DNA from: Rossellomorea aquimaris | Lineage (GTDB): Bacteria > Bacillota > Bacilli > Bacillales > Bacillaceae_B | DNA: 64,000 bases | Direction: 5' to 3' | Assembly (NCBI RefSeq): GCF_008180865.1 | Contig: NZ_VTEX01000001.1 | Location: 189,116 to 253,115, forward strand | Shown here: piece after piece, positions 53,375-61,580 of the stretch | Numbering within the stretch: the first letter of the stretch is position 1 | Layout of the letters: each line of letters opens with the position of its first letter | The notes under the pieces: model-generated | What the model saw: only the letters and a program-made list of their open reading frames with translations | Told to the model about the DNA's origin: nothing | The model's database searches: none | Translations under genes and position numbers: made by a program

Positions 53375-54913
53375 ATGAAAAGAAGAGTATTATCTCTCAT
53401 TTTAGTCCCGTTTCTTCTTTTTTACGCCCTTCCGGTAGGTGCAGTTGAAAAAGAAGAACGAAAATGGCAGGATGAGACCATTTATTTTCTAATGGTCGAT
53501 CGCTTTAATAACGGGGATACGAGCAATGATAAGAATGTGGATGCCAAAGACCCTAAAGCCTATCAAGGCGGGGACTTTCAAGGTGTGATTGATAAGCTGG
53601 ATTATATTAAGGATATGGGATTTACCGCCATCTGGCTGACCCCGGTCTTTGATAACCAGCCACTTGGCTATCACGGGTATTGGATTACAGATTTCTATAA
53701 GACAGAAGAACATTTCGGATCAATCGATACGTTTAAAAAACTTGTAGATGAGGCACACAAACGTGATATGAAAGTGATGCTGGACTTCGTTGTAAACCAT
53801 GTCGGACCCGAGCACCCTTGGGTGAATGATCCTGAAAAATCGGACTGGTTTCATGAAAATCAGCCGATGAACTTCGATAATGAAGAAAGTCTACAAAATG
53901 CGTGGTTATATGATCTTCCCGATTTAAATACAGAAAATCCCGAAGTGAAAAACTACTTATTTGACGCCGCGAAATGGTGGATTGAAGAAACAGATGTTGA
54001 CGGATACCGACTGGATACTGTTCGTCACGTACCACAAGAATTCTGGAGTGAATTTAGCGAAGAAGTTAAGTCAGTCAAAGAAGACTTCTATCTACTTGGT
54101 GAGGTGTTCGATCGCGACCCCCAGAAGATAGCGAAGTATAATGATGTAGGAATTGATGGTTTTGTTAACTTTCCTCAAGCAGAAGAGATGCGTTCTGTAT
54201 TCCAAAAACCGGATACATCGATGGATCGCCTATTTAGCTTCTGGAAATACAACGAAACGTACTATGACGATCCTTACTTAATGGGGACTTTTATCGATAA
54301 CCATGATATGGAGCGTTTTACGAGACTGCTTGTTCAAGAGAAGCTCTTCCCGGGTACCAGGTGGAAGCTCGCTCTAACGTATATGTATACGACTCCAGGG
54401 ATACCGATCGTTTATTATGGTTCTGAAATAGCCGTAGATGGTGGGAATGACCCGGATAATCGACGTTTTATGAACTTTAGGGCTGATGAAGAATTGATTG
54501 ATTACATCACTCAATTAGGGAAGCTTCGTCAAGATTACCCCGCCCTTACTAGAGGGACGATAGAACCCATCTATGAAAAAGACGGTATGGGAATATTTAA
54601 GCGTACGTACGGGGATCAAACGCTCGTGATCGCCATAAATAACACAAGTGAATCTCAAAAGGTTCAATTGAGTGAAGATGAATTAGCAGAAAATAGTGAG
54701 CTGAAAGGATTATTAACCGCAGACCTGGTACGTATTGATAAAGATGGAAATTATACGATCATAGTCGATCGTGAAGAATCAGAGGTTTATTCCCTTAAAC
54801 AGAAGAGCGGATTGAATTATCCTTACCTACTGGCACTCGGCACTGTGTATGTCCTCTTCTTACTCTTTATTTATCTTGTATGGAAGCGTGGAAGGAAGAA
54901 AAAACAGTCATGA
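53375..54913 (+). CDS. membrane-anchored alpha-amylase, BaqA-like (GH13_45 type)
   Basis: A 512-residue exo-facing amylase. AGGAGG precedes the ATG. Residues 1-24 are a signal peptide. The GH13 barrel has Asp214 in DGYRLDTVRH, Glu243 in LLGEVFD and Asp311 in IDNHDMERF. The LPDLN signature (residues 181-185) and two adjacent tryptophans, Trp201-Trp202, match those described for the raw-starch amylase BaqA of Bacillus aquimaris at the same numbers. Residues about 480-502 form a membrane helix followed by KRGRKKK, so the enzyme should stay on the outer face of the membrane. It is the last gene of the mdx transcript. Confidence 0.92.
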   Translation: MKRRVLSLILVPFLLFYALPVGAVEKEERKWQDETIYFLMVDRFNNGDTSNDKNVDAKDPKAYQGGDFQGVIDKLDYIKDMGFTAIWLTPVFDNQPLGYHGYWITDFYKTEEHFGSIDTFKKLVDEAHKRDMKVMLDFVVNHVGPEHPWVNDPEKSDWFHENQPMNFDNEESLQNAWLYDLPDLNTENPEVKNYLFDAAKWWIEETDVDGYRLDTVRHVPQEFWSEFSEEVKSVKEDFYLLGEVFDRDPQKIAKYNDVGIDGFVNFPQAEEMRSVFQKPDTSMDRLFSFWKYNETYYDDPYLMGTFIDNHDMERFTRLLVQEKLFPGTRWKLALTYMYTTPGIPIVYYGSEIAVDGGNDPDNRRFMNFRADEELIDYITQLGKLRQDYPALTRGTIEPIYEKDGMGIFKRTYGDQTLVIAINNTSESQKVQLSEDELAENSELKGLLTADLVRIDKDGNYTIIVDREESEVYSLKQKSGLNYPYLLALGTVYVLFLLFIYLVWKRGRKKKQS

Positions 54914-54919
54914 TTTGAT

Positions 54920-54944
54920 GCGGGGCTCAGTCTATGAGCCCTGC
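54920..54944 (+). terminator. weak terminator after amylase gene
   Basis: A 10-bp stem with one wobble (54920-54929 with 54935-54944) has a 5-base loop, and the T tract comes only 9 bases later. Confidence 0.5.
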
Positions 54945-54971
54945 AATTCCTGATTTTTAAGAATAATGAAA

Positions 54972-54985
54972 TGGAAGCGTTTTAA
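54972..54985 (+). promoter_or_regulatory. cre-like site before the LacI-family gene
   Basis: TGGAAGCGTTTTAA matches TGNAANCGNTNNCA except one base. It suggests that the regulator gene is also under CcpA. A CCCTCT/AGAGGG hairpin (55010-55028) follows in the leader. Confidence 0.4.
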
Positions 54986-55055
54986 TGATTGTGAAATAGA
55001 ATAAAGCAGCCCTCTACACCTAAGAGGGTACGATTTTAAAGAGGGGGTGGAATGA

Positions 55056-56087
55056 ATGGCGGTCACCATCAAGGATGTTGCAAAGCTTGCAAACGTAGCT
55101 CCATCTACGGTCTCACGTGTTATTGCAAACAATCCAAGAATCAGCGAGAAAACAAAGCAAAAAGTTAGAGAAGCGATGGAACAATTAGGATATCATCCTA
55201 ACTTCATAGCAAGGAGCTTGGCAAATCAATCTACTCAAGTGTTGGGGCTTGTATTACCAGGTTCAGCTAGTACTTTCTCACAAAACCCTTTCTTTCCGAC
55301 AGTTTTAAGAGGACTAAGTGAAGGTGCTCAGGAGAAACAATATGCCCTTCAAATGTCTACAGGTCAATCTGAAGAAGAAATCTATGAAGGCGTCGTCCAA
55401 ATGGTGCAAGGGGGAAGAGTGGACGGTATCATCCTTCTTTACTCAAAAGTGGAAGATAAAGTGATGAACTACTTAAAAGATCGTGGTTTTCCATTTGTCG
55501 TCGTAGGGAAGCCTTATAAATATTGTGAAGAGATCACTCATGTGGATAATGACAACTACCGGGCTACGAAGGAAGTAACCGATTATCTCCTGGAGCTTGG
55601 TCATGAATGCATCGGCTTTATAGGTGGAGACCTCAACCTCGTGGTAACCGTTGAGCGTTTATTAGGTTATGAAAAGGCTTTGCGTAATGCCGGTATAGAT
55701 ATGAAGGATGAATACATCATTCATGAAGAATTTCTTCGTGAAGGAGGTCGTGAAGCCATTAATGAACTGATGCAATTAGACGCTCCTCCAACGGCTCTGG
55801 TAGTGGCCGATGATTTAATGGCATTAGGGGTACTGAACACACTGGATGAAATGGGCATCCGTGTTCCTGAAGACATATCCATTGTGAGCTTCAACAATGT
55901 ATTGCTGGCTGAAATGTCCCGTCCTCCGCTCACGTCTGTGGATATCAACATATTCAATCTGGGAAATGAGGCAGCCAAAAGCCTGATCCAAAAGATTGAG
56001 AACCCGAAAGAACCGATCAAGAGAATCATCGTGCCTCATCAGCTCGTTACAAGATGCTCTTGCAGTGAACGAAAAGAGACATCATAA
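55056..56087 (+). CDS. LacI-family transcriptional regulator of the maltodextrin genes (MdxR/MalR-like)
   Basis: A 343-residue regulator. The N-terminal helix-turn-helix is IKDVAKLANVAPSTVSRVIA, followed by the hinge and the LacI-type hinge helix GYHPNFIARSLA. The periplasmic-binding-like core has VVVGKPY, HVDNDN and HECIGFIGGD-type segments and a C-terminal SVDINIFNLGNEAA stretch. AGAGGGGGTG precedes the ATG. It lies directly downstream of the amylase gene and probably controls the mdx operon through the palindrome at 49714, using a maltodextrin as inducer. Confidence 0.9.
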   Translation: MAVTIKDVAKLANVAPSTVSRVIANNPRISEKTKQKVREAMEQLGYHPNFIARSLANQSTQVLGLVLPGSASTFSQNPFFPTVLRGLSEGAQEKQYALQMSTGQSEEEIYEGVVQMVQGGRVDGIILLYSKVEDKVMNYLKDRGFPFVVVGKPYKYCEEITHVDNDNYRATKEVTDYLLELGHECIGFIGGDLNLVVTVERLLGYEKALRNAGIDMKDEYIIHEEFLREGGREAINELMQLDAPPTALVVADDLMALGVLNTLDEMGIRVPEDISIVSFNNVLLAEMSRPPLTSVDINIFNLGNEAAKSLIQKIENPKEPIKRIIVPHQLVTRCSCSERKETS

Positions 56088-56091
56088 TAAA

Positions 56092-56155
56092 AAGCGACTG
56101 AAACATTGGAAACTCCACTTATTGGAGAATCAAATGCTTCAGTCGCTTTCGTTTT
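56092..56155. terminator. bidirectional terminator between LacI-family and SDR genes
   Basis: AAGCGACTGAA pairs with TTCAGTCGCTT, and an inner CTCCA/TGGAG stem folds the loop. It overlaps the end of the SDR gene. Confidence 0.8.
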
Positions 56156-57023
56156 ATCCGTTAATAACCGTTCCGCCATTAATATGAATCATCTGTCCTG
56201 ATACGTAGCTTGAATCTTCGCTTGCCAGGTATACGTAAGCAGGTCCTAATTCATATGGTTGACCAGCACGTCCAAGTGGAGTATTCGCTCCAAACTGAGA
56301 TACCTTTTGAGAGCTGAAAGTGGAAGGAATCAACGGGGTCCATATCGGGCCAGGTGCCACGCCGTTAACCCTGATTCCATCGGATGCAATGTTTTCTGCA
56401 AGGGATCGGGTGAAACTGACAATGGCCCCTTTAGTAGAAGAGTAATCAATCAATTCCTTATTACCTTTATAAGCTGTAATAGAAGCCGTATTGATAATGG
56501 AAGCTCCTTTTTTAAGATGAGGCAAAGCTGCTCTTGTTAAGTAGAACATAGAGAATACATTCGTTTTGAATGTACGCTCCAACTGCTCGTCACTTATGTC
56601 CGCAAGCCCTGCCTGAGGATGCTGTTCGGCAGCGTTATTCACCAGGATATCAAGCTTGCCGAATTCAGAAATCGTTTTGTTCACGATGTCTTTACAAAAC
56701 GTCGAGCTTCCAATATCACCTGACAGCAGGATGCATCGTACACCTTCAGCTTCTACTAATTCCTTCGTTTTATTCGCATCTTCATGTTCTTCTAAATAAG
56801 ATATCGCGACATGGGCGCCTTCCCTGGCATAATACCATGCGACCGATCGTCCAATCCCGCTGTCCCCTCCGGTAATGAGTGCGACCTTCCCGTCCAGCTT
56901 TCCACTACCCTTATAATTTTGATCCGTATGAATCGGTTGGGGGTTCATCTCATCCACTGTGCCGGGCTGATGATCCTGGTGCTGAGGGGGGAACGTTTGC
57001 TTCTGATTTTGTTGTTGTGACAA
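56154..57023 (-). CDS. SDR family oxidoreductase (YhxC/YhdF-like, probable stress protein)
   Basis: A 289-residue NAD(P)-dependent enzyme. I choose the TTG at 57023 because AAAGGAG lies 8 bases before it; the GTG at 57032 overlaps that site. An N-terminal tail rich in Gln and Pro (about 45 residues) precedes the Rossmann motif TGGDSGIGRS, NNAAEQ, the catalytic Tyr and Lys in DYSSTKGAIV, and APGPIWTPL. This long-tailed SDR group includes sigma-B-controlled proteins of B. subtilis. A sigma-B-like promoter is visible upstream. The substrate is unknown. Confidence 0.9.
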   Translation of the reverse strand: MSQQQNQKQTFPPQHQDHQPGTVDEMNPQPIHTDQNYKGSGKLDGKVALITGGDSGIGRSVAWYYAREGAHVAISYLEEHEDANKTKELVEAEGVRCILLSGDIGSSTFCKDIVNKTISEFGKLDILVNNAAEQHPQAGLADISDEQLERTFKTNVFSMFYLTRAALPHLKKGASIINTASITAYKGNKELIDYSSTKGAIVSFTRSLAENIASDGIRVNGVAPGPIWTPLIPSTFSSQKVSQFGANTPLGRAGQPYELGPAYVYLASEDSSYVSGQMIHINGGTVING

Positions 57024-57066
57024 TGAAAACACTCCTTTGATGATTTAGGTTATCTTAGGATAGTGT

Positions 57067-57091
57067 TTACCCGAAAAAAATAATTATTAAC
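57067..57091 (-). promoter_or_regulatory. candidate sigma-B promoter of the SDR gene
   Basis: On the minus strand GTTAAT (57091-57086), a 13-base spacer and GGGTAA (57072-57067) fit GTTTAA-N12-15-GGGWAW with two mismatches in the -35 part. Confidence 0.45.
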
Positions 57092-57206
57092 GTGTTTGTT
57101 TTGGGAGATTTAGCAAGATTATCTTTTCGATTTGTCGTGTGATGCAGCAATTATTTCAATTTGGGACGAAGGCATTTGATGTTTAATAGAGCTTTGATTG
57201 AAGGAA

Positions 57207-57282
57207 ATCCAGCCGTTTTTGAGGAGAATCCGGCGAAAATCAGTGAAAAATCAGCCGTTTACACAAAAAAAACCAGCCGACT
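57207..57282. repeat. degenerate tandem repeat of about 21-22 bp
   Basis: ATCCAGCCG, ATCCGGCG, ATCAGCCG and ACCAGCCG begin at 57207, 57228, 57250 and 57272. The bases between are AT-rich and variable. It lies in the 338-base gap between the SDR and CoA-disulfide reductase genes, which shows no gene. Confidence 0.65.
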
Positions 57283-57318
57283 AACATATTTATCCAATAT
57301 CGAAGTGCATACTCATAC

Positions 57319-57347
57319 AAAATACAGGCTCCTTTAAGAGAAGCCTG
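57319..57347 (-). terminator. probable terminator after CoA-disulfide reductase gene
   Basis: On the minus strand CAGGCT pairs with AGCCTG (57347-57342 with 57330-57325) with an 11-base loop, followed by TATTTT. Confidence 0.6.
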
Positions 57348-57360
57348 CCTGCATATATTT

Positions 57361-58707
57361 CTAATCCATTAATCCGGCACCTTTATATCCAATCATATTC
57401 AACAAACCTTTTGGAGAAGAGAAGGGAGGTGCATAGCATGTTTCAAGTTCCTGGAGATCGATAATGGTCAGGCCGCCGTAAATGGCTGTTGCAAGAACGT
57501 CGATTTGCTTATCGACTCCTTCTCCGCCCACAACATTTCCTCCAAAGATCTTTCCAGTTTCGGGACAAAAATGGACTCTCACATACACATCATGAGCACC
57601 GGGATAGTAGCCGGCATGTGACTTTCCTTCGTGCACGGAGGTTCTATACGAATAGCCCTTTTCATTTAATTCCTTCTCACCTAATCCGGTGGATGCAATG
57701 GAAAGGTCAAAAACCTTCGCAATTGCAGTACCAAGCATCCCCTTAAAAGGTACTGGGCTTCCTGATAGGTGTCTTGCAATAATGTAAGCTTGTCGATGTG
57801 CAGGCCATGCAAGGGGAACCTGTTTTGGGGTCCCGTCAATAAGGTCGATGGACTCTACCACATCTCCGACTGCATAAATGGAGGGGTCGTCTGTTTGCAT
57901 AAACTTATTACTGACGACACCACCAGACTCTCCTATTGATAAATCGGCTTCCTTAGCAAGAAGATTATTGGGCTTTACACCTACCGAAAGAAGAATAAAG
58001 TCTGACTGAAACGTTTCTCCGCTCTCCAGTTTCAGGGTATTTTCTGACAGTACCTCTTTCAGTCCATCATTCGTGTACAACTTAACACCTTGCTCTGTTA
58101 TATGCTCTTGCAGTTTGAGGGCAGTCTCCTCATCGATTACACTGATCACATGTTCCGATCTTTCAACGAGGTTGACTTTCATCCCTAAATGAGTGAAGTT
58201 CTCGGACATTTCGACTCCTATGTACCCCCCGCCGATAATGGTACAGACTTTTGGCTTTGAGGTTTCAACGAATTGCTTGATCCTGTCCATATCTTCAACG
58301 GTTCTGAGATGGAAAGCCGGAATTATATCAAGACCCGGGATGTCAGGGATAAAGGGGGAAGCCCCTGTTGCGAGCACGAGGTAATCATATGTTTCTTCGT
58401 AATCCTGGTTTTTGTCATGATCCCTTACAAGTAAAGAATTTTTAACACGATCAATTTTTAGCGCCTCATGATGCATGCGGACATCGATGTTTTTTTTCGT
58501 ATGTAATTTTTCAGGTGTGGCTGCAAAAAGACTTTCACGGTCTTTAATGACTTCACCCAGGTAATAAGGCATTCCGCATGCCCCGTATGAAAGATAGGAT
58601 GTCTTTTCAAGAAGAATAATCTCTATTTCACTATCCAGTTTTCTAATTTGTGATGCAGTGGTGGCACCGCCGCCGACTGCCCCAATAATGATGACTTTTT
58701 TCTTCAT
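57361..58707 (-). CDS. CoA-disulfide reductase family FAD enzyme
   Basis: A 448-residue flavoprotein that reduces CoA disulfide or a related small disulfide with NAD(P)H. The FAD motif is GAVGGGATTASQIR near residue 9. The single redox Cys44 lies in SYGACGMPYYLG, the family signature (SxxxCGxPYY). The NADH motif GGGYIGVEMSENF and the second FAD motif VYAVGDVVE follow; the C-terminal dimer domain ends DLQELETCYAPPFSSP, as usual for the family. Oxidative stress defence is the likely role. AGGAGG precedes the ATG. Confidence 0.93.
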   Translation of the reverse strand: MKKKVIIIGAVGGGATTASQIRKLDSEIEIILLEKTSYLSYGACGMPYYLGEVIKDRESLFAATPEKLHTKKNIDVRMHHEALKIDRVKNSLLVRDHDKNQDYEETYDYLVLATGASPFIPDIPGLDIIPAFHLRTVEDMDRIKQFVETSKPKVCTIIGGGYIGVEMSENFTHLGMKVNLVERSEHVISVIDEETALKLQEHITEQGVKLYTNDGLKEVLSENTLKLESGETFQSDFILLSVGVKPNNLLAKEADLSIGESGGVVSNKFMQTDDPSIYAVGDVVESIDLIDGTPKQVPLAWPAHRQAYIIARHLSGSPVPFKGMLGTAIAKVFDLSIASTGLGEKELNEKGYSYRTSVHEGKSHAGYYPGAHDVYVRVHFCPETGKIFGGNVVGGEGVDKQIDVLATAIYGGLTIIDLQELETCYAPPFSSPKGLLNMIGYKGAGLMD

Positions 58708-58724
58708 GTTTTTCCTCCTAATTG

Positions 58725-58765
58725 AAAGAAGTCTAATGGATATATTGTACCCATTAGACTTCTTT
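58725..58765 (-). terminator. terminator after yajQ
   Basis: A perfect 15-bp stem (58725-58739 with 58751-58765) with an 11-base loop, and a short T tract on the minus strand. Confidence 0.75.
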
Positions 58766-58776
58766 GAAAAACTGGA

Positions 58777-59268
58777 TTATCGGAAGTTTACGTACTGTAC
58801 ATCGATTGAAAGATCCGCCTCACGGATCGCAGCGATGATTTTTTGAAGATCATCCTTGCTTTTTCCAGTGACCCGTACTTGATCATCCTGCACCTGACTC
58901 TTCACTTTTACACCGGAGTTTTTGATGATGGTATTGATTTTTTTTGCATTTTCTTTATCGATTCCCTGAACGAGCTTCGCACGCTGACGAACGGTTCCGC
59001 CGGATGCCCCTTCAAGCTTGCTGTAGTCAAGGTTCTTAACAGGAACATTACGCTTGATGAGTTTGCTTAGAAGAACATCCTTTAACTGATTCATTTTAAA
59101 TTCATCATCAGATACGAGAACGATTTCCTCTCCATCTAATTTAATGTCACTCTTACTTCCTTTAAAGTCGTAACGTGTTTGAACTTCCTTCAACGCAATT
59201 TGAATCGCATTACTCACTTCAGACATATCCACTTTCGAAACAATATCAAATGAACTCTCTTTTGCCAT
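58777..59268 (-). CDS. YajQ family nucleotide-binding protein
   Basis: A 163-residue protein. GGAGGGG before the ATG at 59268 ([14 protein letters not shown]) rules out the longer start at 59325. The family start [17 protein letters not shown], the [11 protein letters not shown] strand, the [18 protein letters not shown] segment and the [13 protein letters not shown] helix are visible. YajQ homologues bind RNA or cyclic di-GMP in other bacteria; the role in Bacillus is not settled. It lies in the same window as an HD-GYP protein, though not near it. Confidence 0.93.
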   Translation of the reverse strand: MAKESSFDIVSKVDMSEVSNAIQIALKEVQTRYDFKGSKSDIKLDGEEIVLVSDDEFKMNQLKDVLLSKLIKRNVPVKNLDYSKLEGASGGTVRQRAKLVQGIDKENAKKINTIIKNSGVKVKSQVQDDQVRVTGKSKDDLQKIIAAIREADLSIDVQYVNFR

Positions 59269-59359
59269 ATGTAACCCCTCCATGTTTTTCTTTCTCTTCA
59301 TTATAGACAACCTTTGATGGTGCATACAACTTCTATGAATGCATCGGGGGGATTTTTAG

Positions 59360-59398
59360 AAAAAATAAAAAGCACCAGCTCTATAAAGAACTGGCACT
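59360..59398 (-). terminator. terminator after DUF3941 gene
   Basis: On the minus strand a 12-bp stem with three G-T pairs (59398-59387 with 59382-59371) closes on TTAT and runs into TTTTTATTTTTT. The wobble pairs exist only in the minus-strand RNA, which sets the direction. Confidence 0.8.
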
Positions 59399-59437
59399 TT
59401 TTCGTATCCAAGAGCCGGAAACTGCCCAAGGCAATCC

Positions 59438-59569
59438 TTACAAATGATCCGTCTTCTTAGAAAACTGATTCTTCCCTGCTTTACGATTTACTTCTTTAAT
59501 CTTATTTTTTTCCTGGCGCAGGGCATTGTTGTCTCTGGCCTTTTTTTCGTTATCAGATGTATGTGGCAT
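59438..59569 (-). CDS. small DUF3941-type protein
   Basis: A 43-residue, highly charged protein (MPHTSDNEKKARDNNALRQE, then KNKIKEVNRKAGKNQFSKKT, ending DHL). The MPHTSDN start and NRKAGKNQ-SKKTDHL ending match what I remember of the DUF3941 family of Bacillales. GGGAGA precedes the ATG. It is below usual ORF cut-offs but has its own ribosome site and terminator. Function unknown. Confidence 0.8.
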   Translation of the reverse strand: MPHTSDNEKKARDNNALRQEKNKIKEVNRKAGKNQFSKKTDHL

Positions 59570-59626
59570 AGTGATTCTCCCTTCGAGTATATTCTTCTCT
59601 CATAGTATGAGGAAGAAGAGGGGAGT

Positions 59627-60484
59627 TTATGAATGATCGTTTAAGAAAAATATGGCTAAGGTGCCTGTGCCTGTATGAGAACCTATGGCACATCCAATAA
59701 TACTGATATATACATCTTTCGGTGAGAACTTTTCTTGAATGAGCTTCTTCATTTCAAGAGCAAGTTCTTCGTCGTCTCCGTGGCTGATGGCGATCACTTG
59801 ATTGGAGAGGTCTTCACCCCGTTCTTCCATCAAGTCGAGAATTCGTTTGAGAAGCTTCTTTTTCCCACGCAATTTTTCAATCGGGACAAGCTTTCCATCT
59901 TCTACATGCAGGAGAGGCTTGATGTTTAGCAATCCTCCAAGAAAAGCTGATGCTTTTGATACTCTTCCGCCTTTTGCCAGGTATTCAAGGTCTTCTACAG
60001 TGAATAGGTGTTCCATATGCTCTGAGTGGAAACGGGAGGCTTCGATAATTTCTTCTTTACTCCCACCATTCTGAAGCAGTTCAGCAGCCTTCATTACAAC
60101 TAATCCGTAGCCAAGTGAAGCGCACTTTGAATCGATAATGGTCAAATCAAGAGCGGGGTGCTCCCCTTTCACCTGATCGCGAATCATCACAGCCGTTTGG
60201 TAAGTTCCTGACAATTGTGAGGAAAAGGCAATGTAGATACCGGATTGATTCGATTCTGCAAGCTCTGTGAACTTCTTCATGAAAAAGTCCGGTGATACTT
60301 GAGACGTTTTTGGCATATGTCCTTCCCTTATTTTGTTGAATACGGTTTTCGGCTCGATGGTTACCAGGTCCTCGTAATCCCGACCATCAATATGTACTTT
60401 CAGTGGCAGCAGTTCTATGTTGTGTTCGTTGAAATATGCAGCAGGAAGATCGCTTGCACTATCAGCAAATAATTTTACTGTCAT
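59627..60484 (-). CDS. DegV family fatty-acid-binding protein (YitS-like)
   Basis: A 285-residue protein. AAAGGA upstream favours the ATG at 60484 (MTVKLFADSASDLP) over one at 60493 that lies within that site. Lipid-binding hallmarks are FADSASDLPAAYF, PKTSQVSPDFFMKKF and FSSQLSGTYQTA. DegV/FakB proteins hand fatty acids to the kinase FakA for phosphate attachment. In B. subtilis YitS lies before yitT, as here. Confidence 0.92.
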   Translation of the reverse strand: MTVKLFADSASDLPAAYFNEHNIELLPLKVHIDGRDYEDLVTIEPKTVFNKIREGHMPKTSQVSPDFFMKKFTELAESNQSGIYIAFSSQLSGTYQTAVMIRDQVKGEHPALDLTIIDSKCASLGYGLVVMKAAELLQNGGSKEEIIEASRFHSEHMEHLFTVEDLEYLAKGGRVSKASAFLGGLLNIKPLLHVEDGKLVPIEKLRGKKKLLKRILDLMEERGEDLSNQVIAISHGDDEELALEMKKLIQEKFSPKDVYISIIGCAIGSHTGTGTLAIFFLNDHS

Positions 60485-60671
60485 CCTAATCATCCTTTGG
60501 TTATTCTATATAGCTTTAGTCTAGCTATATTTCATTCAAATAACAATCCATAGAGTATGATTTTAAGGTAAAAAGTATCATTATCTTCTTAAAGGATGAA
60601 TATCGAGATGAGTTTAGTTAAGATGTATTGTGGAACATAGAAAATAACAACTAGATGTGGGAGGTCTGTCA

Positions 60672-61526
60672 ATGTCGAGAGATCATGTTCAGTTAGAAGC
60701 GAAGAAGTTTTTCGTAGTGTTAATAGGGGCAGTACTGGGTGCCATTGCGATGAATTTTTTCCTGATACCGGCAAATGTTTATGCAAGTGGTTTTACAGGA
60801 TTGGCTCAGTTATTGTCCAGTGTGTTAAAAGAATTTGCACCATTCAACATATCTACAGGTATTTTATTATTTATTTTAAATATTCCTGTGACCATACTCG
60901 GGTGGCTTAAAGTTGGCCGTTCCTTTACTGTGTATAGCTTCATTTCTGTATTTCTGACGTCCTTATTCCTGGAAGTGATCCCTGTGATTAAATTATCACC
61001 TGATATTCTTCTAAACGCCGTCTTTGGCGGGGTCATTGCCGCGGTGGGAGTTGGAATCACGTTAAAATGGGGTGCATCTACGGGTGGGATGGACATTATC
61101 GCCATGATTCTTTCCAGAATGAAAGATAAGCCTGTCGGGTCCTATTTCTTCCTGATGAATGCGGTCATCATTACTTCTGCAGGATTTCTTTACGGGTGGG
61201 AAAAAGCATTGTATACGTTAGTAACGTTGTATGCTTCAACACGTGTCATTGATTCCATCCATACACGCCATGAAAAACTCACAGCAATGATTGTGACAAA
61301 GAAATCCAGTGAATTAAGAGAAGCCATACATTCAAAGCTTGTCAGGGGTATCACCACTCTGCCTGCAAAAGGAGCTTTTTCCGGTGAAGATAAGGAAATG
61401 CTGATCATTGTCATTTCGCGCTATGAACTTTACGAGCTTGAACATACCATTAAAGATGTAGATCCCAACGCATTTACCAATATCGTGCAAACGACTGGGA
61501 TATTCGGATTTTTTAGAAAAGATTAG
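60672..61526 (+). CDS. yitT: YitT family membrane protein
   Basis: A 284-residue protein. GGGAGG at 60659-60664 sets the ATG at 60672. Five membrane helices in the N-terminal 180 residues carry the NFFLIPANVYASGFTGLAQ and LKWGASTGGMDIIAMILSR segments, quoted within the limit. A C-terminal cytoplasmic DUF2179 domain (VTKKSSELREAIHSKLVRG, ITTLPAKGAFSG) follows. Function unknown; members have been suspected to act in transport. It is divergent from the DegV gene. Confidence 0.92.
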   Translation: MSRDHVQLEAKKFFVVLIGAVLGAIAMNFFLIPANVYASGFTGLAQLLSSVLKEFAPFNISTGILLFILNIPVTILGWLKVGRSFTVYSFISVFLTSLFLEVIPVIKLSPDILLNAVFGGVIAAVGVGITLKWGASTGGMDIIAMILSRMKDKPVGSYFFLMNAVIITSAGFLYGWEKALYTLVTLYASTRVIDSIHTRHEKLTAMIVTKKSSELREAIHSKLVRGITTLPAKGAFSGEDKEMLIIVISRYELYELEHTIKDVDPNAFTNIVQTTGIFGFFRKD

Positions 61527-61580
61527 ATTCTTAATATTAACAAATACTAGAGGTGAACTTGAATAGAAAGGGGTATCACC

